From positions 1 through 6,076 of the forward strand of contig JAKAHL010000137.1 in the NCBI GenBank assembly GCA_021815005.1: a stretch of 6,076 nucleotides of DNA. Direction: 5' to 3'. Under the pieces are notes generated by a model. The model ran no database searches. It was not told the DNA's origin and saw only the letters and a list, made by a program, of their open reading frames with translations. This DNA comes from Chloroflexota bacterium. GTDB lineage: Bacteria > Chloroflexota > Limnocylindria > Limnocylindrales > CSP1-4. This document shows positions 1-5,617 of the stretch, piece by piece (within the stretch, counting starts at the first letter, position 1; every line of letters begins with the position of its first letter). Made by a program: the position numbers and the translations under genes.

Positions 1-234
1 GCCGATGGTGCCCGCCTGCATCGCGTCCTCGCGGTCGAACACACCGGGCACCGACACGCCGAGACGCCCCACCACGTACTTCACGAGGTGGGCGTACTTC
101 TCGACCATGAGGTCCCGGGCGGCCGGGGTCGCCGTGGAGACGGCCGGCGAGGGCGGCCACACCCCGCCGGCCGCCTCCACGGCGGTCGGCAGCGCGGCGG
201 TGCCCGCGGGAGCCACCCGCAGCGCGGCGTCCAC
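1..234 (-). CDS. fliA: FliA/WhiG-type RNA polymerase sigma factor (3' end outside window)
   Basis: This is the start of a sigma-28 family factor, which directs RNA polymerase to late flagellar genes such as flagellin and motility genes. The first 78 codons are present and the frame is still open at the left edge. Residues 39-59 (ARDLMVEKYAHLVKYVVGRL) and 60-78 (VSVPGVFDREDAMQAGTIG) match the start of sigma region 2: the pattern LxxxYxxLVKYVxGRxxVxLPxxVxxxDxxxxGxxGL is shared with B. subtilis SigD and Streptomyces WhiG. The 38 preceding residues are Ala/Pro/Val-rich and lack the LWxxYK segment that often opens these proteins. I start at GTG 234 because an in-frame TAG at 246-244 bounds the frame and AGGG at 245-242 is spaced seven bases from it. 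Met43 is an alternative but would cut into the conserved region. The preceding stop is only two bases away, so the gene is co-transcribed with the export genes. The sporulation-type role of WhiG cannot be excluded from sequence alone, but the context favours a flagellar one. Confidence 0.82.
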   Translation of the reverse strand, partial: MDAALRVAPAGTAALPTAVEAAGGVWPPSPAVSTATPAARDLMVEKYAHLVKYVVGRLGVSVPGVFDREDAMQAGTIG

Positions 235-236
235 GG

Positions 237-488
237 TCAGGCCCTAGCCTTCGCCCGCTGCGGGGCCCGCTTGGACGACCGGCCGGCGCGCAGCCGGAGC
301 ATCTTCTGCTCGGGCGTCTCCAGCCAGCCCATCAGGAGCCGGCCCGCGTAGGTGAGGAGGAACGCCGCGAGGGCGACACGGATGGCCACGTCGATCATCG
401 TGGCGCCGGCGGCGAGGCTGAGCCACCCCACCAACAGGGCCCCGACCAGGGCCAGTCGGGTGGTCCACGTGGCGACGAGCAGTTCCAT
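237..488 (-). CDS. Small two-helix membrane protein of unknown function in flagellar operon
   Basis: I do not recognise this 83-residue product. It has two predicted membrane helices (about 11-28, RLALVGALLVGWLSLAAG, and 34-53, VAIRVALAAFLLTYAGRLLM) joined by a tight turn, then GWLETPEQKMLRLRAGR and a strongly basic tail (SSKRAPQRAKARA). The positive-inside rule would place the tail in the cytoplasm. It is likely real: ATG 488 has a perfect GGAGGT seven bases upstream, inside the last codons of flhA; the frame fills the space between flhA and the sigma gene almost exactly, with three bases before it and two after; and codon use is GC-rich at third positions like its neighbours. In enteric bacteria flhE follows flhA, but FlhE is a larger exported protein with no visible likeness to this one. 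A helper of FlhA or of gate assembly is possible from location alone. An overlapping open frame at 244-1191 is only an out-of-frame shadow of this gene and flhA. Confidence 0.75.
   Translation of the reverse strand: MELLVATWTTRLALVGALLVGWLSLAAGATMIDVAIRVALAAFLLTYAGRLLMGWLETPEQKMLRLRAGRSSKRAPQRAKARA
242..245 (-). promoter_or_regulatory. Weak Shine-Dalgarno site deciding the sigma-factor GTG start
   Basis: AGGG on the minus strand, seven bases before GTG 234, lying in the last codons of the small membrane protein gene. It is short, but its spacing is right, and the in-frame TAG that overlaps it (246-244) prevents any longer N-terminus. Confidence 0.45.
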
Positions 489-491
489 GGG

Positions 492-2603
492 CTAGACCTC
501 CACGTGGGCGTGCACGACGACGGGAACCGCGGGCAGCAGCTCCTCGTAGGACAGGACGGCCAGGTTGGGCACGTGGCGCTCGAGCAGGGTCCGCAGGCCC
601 AGCCGGATCCGGGTGCTGCACAGGAGCACGGGCTGGCGCCCCTCCCCCGCGAGGCGGTGGAGCGCCTTGTCCACCGCGTCCACCAGCGAGCGGACCTCGG
701 ACGCCGGCAGGTCCAGGCCCACGTAGCCGGGCTGGACCACCAGCGCCTGCCCCAGGCGGGCGTCGAGGCCCGGCGACAGGGCGGCGGCGTGGACCTGGCC
801 GTCGGAGCCCTTGAAGCGGTTGGTGATGGTCCGGGCGAGCGCGTGGCGCACCGCCTCCACCAGGAAGAGCGGCTCCTTGGTCTGCCGCGCGGCGTCCGAC
901 ACGGCGTCGAGGATGGTGGCCAGGTCCCTGATCGGGACGCGTTCGCGCAGCAGGCCCGCCAGCACCTTCTGGAGCTCGCCCACCGAGAGCTGGGCGGGGA
1001 TGATCTCCTCGACCATGCCCGGGACCTCGGCCTTGAGGGCGTCGAGCAGCGCCGTCACCTCGCCCCGGCCGAGGATCTCGGCTGCGTGGCCGCGGATCGT
1101 CTCGGCGAGGTGCGTGGCCAGCACCGAGGCCGCGTCCACCACGGTGTAGCCCATGGACTCGGCCAGCTCGCGGTCCGTGACGCTGATCCACGAGGCCGGC
1201 AGCCCGTACACGGGCTCGGTGGTGGGGATGCCCGACAGCGCGATCTCGCCGCCGTTGGGGTCCATCGCCAGCAGCCGCGCGGGGTCGATCCGGCCGCGCG
1301 CGATCTCGCCGCCCCGCAGGGCCACGACGTAGACGTCCGGCTCGAGTGCCAGGTCGTCGCGGATGCGCACGGTGGGGACGATGAGGCCGAGGTCCGCCGC
1401 CACCTGGCGCCGGATCAGGCCGATGCGCTCCACCAGGCCGCCGCCGGAGCCCGCCGACCCGTCCACCAGGCCCACGAGGCCGTAGCCCACGGTCAGCTCC
1501 AGGACCTCAACGCGGAGCGCCTCGAGCGGCGTCTCCCCCGGGGGCAGGCGCGGCGCGGCGGCCGGCTCGCCGGCGGGGAGCGCCCCTGGCGCCGGGGCGA
1601 GGGTGGGCAGCAGCGCCACGGCGGCGGCCGTCCGGGCGCGCCCCGCCAGGAACCAGCCGCCGGTCAGCACCAGCATCCCGGCCGGCACGAACACCATGAC
1701 CGGGAAGCCCGGGACCAGGCCGATCAGCGACAGGATCCCGCCGATCACCATGAACAGGCGCGGCCGCGAGAACAGCTGGCCGGCCAGGTCCGAGCCCAGG
1801 CCGTCGTCGGAGCCGCCGCGCGTGACCAGGATGCCGGTCGCCACGCTGATCAGCAGGGCGCTGATCTCGTTGACCAGGCCGTCGCCCACGGTGAGGACCG
1901 TGTAGGTGGTCAGCGCCTTGCCGATGTCCATCCCCGCCTGGAGGATGCCGATGGTCAGGCCGCCGATGATGTTGACGATGATGATCACGATGGCCGCGAT
2001 GGCGTCGCCCTTGACGAACTTGCTGGCGCCGTCCATGGAGCCGTAGAAGTCGGCCTCGCGCTCGATGGAGCGGCGGCGGCTGCGCGCGTCGTCGGGGGTG
2101 ATCAGGCCGGCGTTGAGGTCGGCGTCGATCGCCATCTGCTTGCCGGGCATCGCGTCGAGGGTGAACCGGGCGGACACCTCGGACACGCGGCCGGCGCCAT
2201 TGGTGATGACCACGTACTGGATGACCACCAGGATCAGGAACACCACGACGCCCACGACGGTGTTGCCGCCCACGACCACCTTGCCGAAGGCGGTGATGAC
2301 CTGCCCGGCGTCCGCGTTGAGGAGCACCAGGCGCGAGGCGCTGACGTTGAGGCCCAGGCGGAACAGCGTGGCGATCAGGAGCAGCGGCGGGAAGGCGTTG
2401 AACTCCATCGGCTCGCGGACGTTGAGCGTCAGCAGCAGGATCGTGAGGCTGAACGTGATGTTCAGCACGATCAGGATGTCGAGCACCTGCGTGGGCAGCG
2501 GGACGATCATCATGCCGACGATCGCCACCACGGCGCCGGCGAGGACGGCATCGCTGCGGGCGAGGGTGGCCGCGGCCGTGCCGGGCTTGGTCTGCGTCGT
2601 CAT
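492..2603 (-). CDS. flhA: FlhA, flagellar export engine and chaperone docking platform
   Basis: FlhA forms the nonameric ring that couples the proton motive force to export and receives chaperone-substrate complexes. The 703-residue product compares with about 692 in E. coli. Eight membrane helices lie within residues 20-320. The cytoplasmic loop between helices 4 and 5 carries the FHIPEP-family signature: GAGRVSEVSARFTLDAMPGK (136-155), QMAIDADLNAGL, then EADFYGSMDGASKFVKGDAI (183-202). Residues R139, R146, D150, D200 and D241 match the functionally important R147, R154, D158, D208 and D249 of Salmonella at a constant offset of eight. Asn135 replaces the Lys usual before GAGR. A linker rich in Ala and Pro (about 322-358) leads to the cytoplasmic domain, which contains GIPTTEPVYGLPASWI, GYTVVDAASVLATHL and VPIRDLATILDAVSD. 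The ATG at 2603 overlaps the flhB stop and also has a strong GAGGGGA seven bases upstream. Confidence 0.97.
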   Translation of the reverse strand: MTTQTKPGTAAATLARSDAVLAGAVVAIVGMMIVPLPTQVLDILIVLNITFSLTILLLTLNVREPMEFNAFPPLLLIATLFRLGLNVSASRLVLLNADAGQVITAFGKVVVGGNTVVGVVVFLILVVIQYVVITNGAGRVSEVSARFTLDAMPGKQMAIDADLNAGLITPDDARSRRRSIEREADFYGSMDGASKFVKGDAIAAIVIIIVNIIGGLTIGILQAGMDIGKALTTYTVLTVGDGLVNEISALLISVATGILVTRGGSDDGLGSDLAGQLFSRPRLFMVIGGILSLIGLVPGFPVMVFVPAGMLVLTGGWFLAGRARTAAAVALLPTLAPAPGALPAGEPAAAPRLPPGETPLEALRVEVLELTVGYGLVGLVDGSAGSGGGLVERIGLIRRQVAADLGLIVPTVRIRDDLALEPDVYVVALRGGEIARGRIDPARLLAMDPNGGEIALSGIPTTEPVYGLPASWISVTDRELAESMGYTVVDAASVLATHLAETIRGHAAEILGRGEVTALLDALKAEVPGMVEEIIPAQLSVGELQKVLAGLLRERVPIRDLATILDAVSDAARQTKEPLFLVEAVRHALARTITNRFKGSDGQVHAAALSPGLDARLGQALVVQPGYVGLDLPASEVRSLVDAVDKALHRLAGEGRQPVLLCSTRIRLGLRTLLERHVPNLAVLSYEELLPAVPVVVHAHVEV
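496..501 (-). promoter_or_regulatory. Shine-Dalgarno site for the small membrane protein
   Basis: GGAGGT on the minus strand, seven bases before ATG 488 and within the last two sense codons of flhA (GTGGAGGTC, Val-Glu-Val). It is close to a perfect anti-16S match and is the strongest such site seen in the window. It is the main reason to accept the 83-residue frame as a gene and to fix its start. Confidence 0.72.
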
Positions 2604-3730
2604 CGGGCGGTCCCCTCGAACCAGGTGGGCAGGCGGGTGGGGCCGGCGGCGGGCCGGCGGCGGGAGACGGGCTGCGCCGTGCCGGCGCGGATGCGGGCGA
2701 CCAGGACCAGGAGCCGGGCGACCGCCTTGTACAGGTGGGCCGGGACCTCGGCGCCGAGCTGGCGCGGGAAGAGCGCCCGGGCCAGCGGCTTGTCCTCGAC
2801 GATCGGCACGTTGTGCTGGCGGGCGAGCTCACGGATGCGGGCCGCCATCAGCCGCTGGCCCTTGGCCACGATCCTGGGCGCGCGCATCGTCTTGGGGTCG
2901 TACTTGAGCGCGACGGCCAGGCGGGTGGGGTTGGTCACCACCACGTCCGCCGTGGCCACGGCGTCCATCATCCGGGAGAAGGCGAGGCGGCGGGCGCGCT
3001 GCCGGCGCTGGGCGCGGACGAGCGGGTCGCCCTCCTGCTCCCGGTACTCCTGCTTCACCTCTTCGCGGGTCATCCGCAGGCTGCCCGTGGCGCGGCGCCG
3101 CTGGATGATCCAGTCGGCGAGGGCCACCGCGGCGAGCAGGATGGCGATCGTCACGCCCAGCTCGAAGATCGCGGACATGGCCCGCCCGGCCACCACCGCC
3201 CCGCCCTGGCCGTCCAGCGAGAGGATGGCCGGGACCTTGTTCATGATGACCTGGTAGGAGACCGCGGCCAGGATGGCCAGCTTGGCGAGCGAGATGGCCA
3301 GGCGGGTCAGGGCGCTCTTGTCGGCCAGGCGGCCGAGCCCCTTGATGGGGTTGAGCCGCGAGCTGTCGAAGCGCAGGGCGCCAGCGCTGAGGATGAAGCC
3401 GCCGCCCGCGAGGGAGCCCGCGACGCCCGCGACCGCCACCGCGGCGGCCAGCGGCAGCACCATGCCCACCACCAGCCCCAGCGAGCGCCCGACCTCCCCG
3501 ATCAGCGTCCCCGTGGGCGTGGCCGGGCCCTGGCCGATCCGGTCCACCTCCTCCACCACCACGCCGGCCACCGTGCGGCCGACCGACGGCAGGAGGGCCG
3601 AGAGCGTGAGCAGCCCGGCGGCCAGGGTCAGGACCTGCGACAGCTCGTGGCTGCGGCCCACGCCCTGGCCCTTGCGCCGCGCCTCCTCGATCCGTCGCTG
3701 GGTGGGGGCCTCGGTGCGCTCCCCGCTCAT
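2600..3730 (-). CDS. flhB: FlhB, self-cleaving substrate-specificity switch of flagellar export
   Basis: FlhB sits against the FliPQR gate and, after cutting itself, switches export from rod/hook to filament substrates. The 376-residue product has the expected layout. Residues 1-30 form the cytoplasmic start ERTEAPTQRRIEEARRKGQ. Four membrane helices follow at about 31-50, 84-110, 144-164 and 185-207, with RFDSSRLNPIKGLGRL (120-135) between the second and third. The charged linker DWIIQRRRATGSLRMTREEVKQEYREQEGDP spans 206-236. The C-terminal domain starts with ADVVVTNPTR (261-270) and continues with LAVALKYDPKTMRAPRIVAKG, NVPIVEDKPLARALF and VPAHLYKAVA. Cleavage should fall between Asn267 and Pro268, but the usual fourth residue, His, is Arg270. 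The tail SRRRPAAGPTRLP is encoded across an 11-base tandem duplication. The start overlaps fliR and the stop overlaps flhA (both ATGA); no convincing Shine-Dalgarno precedes the start, which suggests coupling to fliR. Confidence 0.96.
   Translation of the reverse strand: MSGERTEAPTQRRIEEARRKGQGVGRSHELSQVLTLAAGLLTLSALLPSVGRTVAGVVVEEVDRIGQGPATPTGTLIGEVGRSLGLVVGMVLPLAAAVAVAGVAGSLAGGGFILSAGALRFDSSRLNPIKGLGRLADKSALTRLAISLAKLAILAAVSYQVIMNKVPAILSLDGQGGAVVAGRAMSAIFELGVTIAILLAAVALADWIIQRRRATGSLRMTREEVKQEYREQEGDPLVRAQRRQRARRLAFSRMMDAVATADVVVTNPTRLAVALKYDPKTMRAPRIVAKGQRLMAARIRELARQHNVPIVEDKPLARALFPRQLGAEVPAHLYKAVARLLVLVARIRAGTAQPVSRRRPAAGPTRLPTWFEGTAR
2611..2617 (-). promoter_or_regulatory. Strong Shine-Dalgarno site for flhA inside flhB
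   Basis: On the minus strand GAGGGGA lies seven bases before the flhA ATG, within the last codons of flhB (coding Glu-Gly). It is one of the few clear ribosome binding sites in the operon, so flhA can probably initiate independently as well as by coupling through the ATGA overlap. It supports the chosen flhA start. Confidence 0.7.
2641..2662. repeat. Perfect 11-base tandem duplication in the end of flhB
   Basis: The plus-strand unit ggccggcggcg occurs twice back to back (2641-2651 and 2652-2662). It lies in the codons for the Arg/Pro/Ala tail of FlhB from residue 357. Because 11 is not a multiple of three, the two copies are read in different frames, and gain or loss of a copy would shift the frame. 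GC-rich low-complexity DNA can produce such repeats by chance. Confidence 0.8.
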
Positions 3731-4551
3731 GGCGCCGGGCTCGCGACGGGGGCCGCGCTGGGCGCCGGGGCCGCGCTGGCGACCGGGGCCTGGGCGGTCA
3801 TCGCCTGCCCCGTGCCCTCGATCAGGGTGGCGAACACGCCCGACAGGCCGGTGAGCAGCCCGGGCAGCGCGAACGCGATGAGCGCGATGCCGACCAGGAT
3901 CTTGAGCGGCAGGCCCAGGAAGAAGACGTTGACCTGCGGGATCGCCCGCGACACCAGCGCCACCGCCAGCTCCACCAGCAGCAGGATGAGCGCGAGCGGC
4001 ATCGCGACCTTGACGGCGAGCTCCAGGGCGATCGCGGTCAGCGAGGCGAGGGCGCCGAACAGCCCGCTGGGCAGCGCGCCGCCGATCGGCAGGGCGCGAA
4101 ACGACTCGGCCAGGACGCGGACCACGGCCAGGTGCAGGTTGAGCGCCAGGAACAGCAGCCCGGTGAGGACGGCGAACAGCGGCTCGAGCGGCGTGGACGC
4201 CTCGCCGCTCACCGGGTCGAACACGGCGCCCAGGGAGAGGCCCATCTGGATGGACAGCAGGCGCGACGCCGCGTCCACCACGGAGAACGAGGCGGCCATC
4301 GTGAGGCCCAGGCCCACGCCGATGGCGAGCTCGACCGGCGCCGCCAGCAGCATCGGCCCGGCGTTGGCGGCCACGGCGGCCCCGCCAGCGAGGGTGACCG
4401 ACAGCACCGCGATCAGGCCCGCCTTCGCCGGTCCAGGGACGGCGCGGTGGCCCAGGATGGGTGCGGTGACCACGAACCCGGTGCAGCGCAGCAGCACCAG
4501 GAACAGCGTGGCCACCTGGCCGCCGTCCATGCTCGCGGCGAACGGGCTCAT
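3727..4551 (-). CDS. fliR: FliR, flagellar export gate subunit
   Basis: FliR completes the helical FliPQR gate, with one copy per apparatus, and contacts FlhB. The 274-residue product matches the family length of about 260 plus a short tail. Visible landmarks are the N-terminal LLRCTGFVVTAPILG (20-34), the plug-region motif LLSIQMGLSLGAVFDP (98-113), the helix FAVLTGLLFLALNLH (126-140), and IPQVNVFFLGLPLKILVG (204-221), which is highly characteristic. Several hydrophobic helices fill the rest. The last 20 or so residues are an Ala/Pro/Ser-rich tail (APVASAAPAPSAAPVASPAP) encoded by a degenerate 18-base repeat. The ATG at 4551 forms an ATGA overlap with the fliQ stop and has no clear Shine-Dalgarno, so translation is probably coupled to fliQ. 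Met8 is a possible later start but loses the overlap. FliR is separate from FlhB here, not fused as in some clostridia. Confidence 0.95.
   Translation of the reverse strand: MSPFAASMDGGQVATLFLVLLRCTGFVVTAPILGHRAVPGPAKAGLIAVLSVTLAGGAAVAANAGPMLLAAPVELAIGVGLGLTMAASFSVVDAASRLLSIQMGLSLGAVFDPVSGEASTPLEPLFAVLTGLLFLALNLHLAVVRVLAESFRALPIGGALPSGLFGALASLTAIALELAVKVAMPLALILLLVELAVALVSRAIPQVNVFFLGLPLKILVGIALIAFALPGLLTGLSGVFATLIEGTGQAMTAQAPVASAAPAPSAAPVASPAP
3749..3790. repeat. Degenerate 18-base tandem repeat encoding the FliR tail
   Basis: The plus-strand block ggggccgcgctgg occurs at 3749-3761 and again at 3767-3779, a period of 18 bases, with a partial third copy beginning at 3785. It encodes the Ala/Pro/Ser-rich C-terminal tail of FliR. 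The period is six codons, so changes in copy number would stay in frame and only alter tail length. Confidence 0.65.
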
Positions 4552-4829
4552 CCGCCGTTCACCGGGGACGAGGCGGCGGCCACGTCCACCACGAACCGGG
4601 TGAGGTCCACCAGCGCCTGGACCATCGAGGGGCCCATGACCACCAGCACGCCGGCCACGATCAGCAGCTTGGGGACGAAGGTGAGGGTGGCCTCGTTGAT
4701 CTGCGTGGCCGCCTGGAAGATGGACACGACCAGGCCCACCACCAGCGCCGAGAGCACGATCGGCCCGCCGATCTGGAGGGCCACGAACAGCGTGCGCTCC
4801 ATGACCGCGACCAGCCCCTCGGCGGTCAT
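4548..4829 (-). CDS. fliQ: FliQ, flagellar export gate subunit
   Basis: FliQ is a small hairpin protein; several copies wrap around the FliP/FliR core of the export gate. The product is 93 residues, against about 89 in enteric bacteria. It has two membrane helices (about 14-37 and 51-76) joined by the family hallmark FQAATQINEATLTFVPKLL (38-56), where the polar QINE loop is nearly invariant. The ATG at 4829 overlaps the fliP stop in ATGA, and a GGAG at 4842-4839 lies nine bases upstream, so initiation could be both coupled and independent. The stop overlaps the fliR start in the same way. Length, topology and motif leave little doubt; a non-flagellar type III secretion homologue (SctS) is excluded by the flagellar-type neighbours FliO and FlhA and by the adjacent sigma gene. 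Confidence 0.96.
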   Translation of the reverse strand: MTAEGLVAVMERTLFVALQIGGPIVLSALVVGLVVSIFQAATQINEATLTFVPKLLIVAGVLVVMGPSMVQALVDLTRFVVDVAAASSPVNGG

Positions 4830-5617
4830 GCGCCGAAGCTCCGCACGAGGCTGCTGACGATCAGGACCCAGCCGTCCACGAGCACGAACAGCAGCAGCTT
4901 GAACGGCAGCGCGATCTGGGTGGGGCTGACCATCACCATGCCCATGGCCATGAGGGCGGATGCCACCACGAGGTCGATCACCAGGAACGGGATGAACAGC
5001 AGGAAGCCCATCGTGAACGCGGTCTTGAGCTCGCTGGTCACGAAGGCCGGCAGGATGACCTCGATCGGGATCTGGTCCGCGGTGGTCGGCCGGGGCCGCT
5101 TGGACAGGTCCAGGAACAACTGGATGTCCGACTCGCTGGTCTGCGCCAGCATGAACGTCCGGAGCGGTGCCTCGCCCTGCGCGATGGCCTGGTCGGTGGT
5201 GATGGATCCGGCGAGGTAGGGCTGGACCGCCTGGTCGTTCACCTTGGTGAACACCGGGCCCATGATGAACATGGTCAGGAACAGGGCCAGGCCCAGCAGG
5301 ATCTGGTTGGGCGGCAGCTGCGGGATGCCGATGGCGCTGCGCAGGAGCGAGAGCACCACCACGATGCGGGTGAAGCTGGTGGCCATCAGCAGGATCGAGG
5401 GCACGATCGCCAGGATCGTCAGGGCGATCAGCAGCTGGAGCGAGAGCGCCATCGTGCCGCCGCCGGACGCGGCGGAGCCGTCGCCGACCGAGATCCCAAC
5501 CGTCGGGGCCGAGCCGCCGGTGCCCGAGCAGGCGCCCAGGAGCAGCGGCAGCGCCAGCAGCACGGCGAGACGGGCGACGCGCGCGAGGCGGGCCCGGGAC
5601 GCGCGAGGGCGGTTCAC
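4826..5617 (-). CDS. fliP: FliP, flagellar export gate core protein, with lipoprotein-like signal
   Basis: FliP forms the pentameric core of the FliPQR export gate in the membrane inside the flagellar basal body. I start it at GTG 5617, giving 263 residues, close to the E. coli length of about 245. This start makes a GTGA overlap with the fliO stop. A start at 5716 would add 33 Arg/Gly-rich residues that are only the fliO gene read out of frame. Residues 1-30 look like a signal peptide: an Arg-rich start, a Leu/Ala core and LLLGAC ending at Cys30, the only cysteine in the protein. A low-complexity Gly/Ser segment follows to about 55. The mature part contains TSFTRIVVVLSLLR, PPNQILLGLALFLT, the family signature PAFVTSELKTAFTMGF (190-205) and DLVVASALMAMGM (215-227). 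The residues aligning with the Met gasket of E. coli are M227-V228-M229. The end LLLFVLVDGWVLIVSSL is typical. No good Shine-Dalgarno precedes the GTG, so coupling to fliO is likely. An alternative start at ATG 5452 would remove the signal. Confidence 0.95.
   Translation of the reverse strand: MNRPRASRARLARVARLAVLLALPLLLGACSGTGGSAPTVGISVGDGSAASGGGTMALSLQLLIALTILAIVPSILLMATSFTRIVVVLSLLRSAIGIPQLPPNQILLGLALFLTMFIMGPVFTKVNDQAVQPYLAGSITTDQAIAQGEAPLRTFMLAQTSESDIQLFLDLSKRPRPTTADQIPIEVILPAFVTSELKTAFTMGFLLFIPFLVIDLVVASALMAMGMVMVSPTQIALPFKLLLFVLVDGWVLIVSSLVRSFGA

Noticed and set aside
1..6. GCCGAT at the left edge resembles the -10 element of a sigma-28 promoter.
   Set aside because: It lies inside the conserved region of the sigma gene, on the opposite strand to the operon, with no visible -35 element; chance in GC-rich DNA.
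237..488. Possible FlhE for the gene after flhA.
   Set aside because: FlhE of enterics is larger and exported with a cleaved signal; this protein is a two-helix hairpin with a basic cytoplasmic tail and no resemblance.
1507..2832. A 441-codon minus-strand frame overlapping flhA and flhB.
   Set aside because: An Arg/Pro/Gly-rich out-of-frame reading of flhA; the flhA frame has the conserved FHIPEP motifs.
504..3257. A 917-codon open frame on the plus strand, opposite flhA and flhB.
   Set aside because: Its product is rich in His, Gln, Arg, Asp and Gly with no domain or membrane pattern, as expected from reading the complement of GC-rich codons; the minus strand here encodes clear FlhA and FlhB.
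2735..4603. A 622-codon open frame on the plus strand, opposite flhB and fliR.
   Set aside because: It has the same antisense composition, no ribosome site or family motif, and lies wholly opposite recognised export genes.
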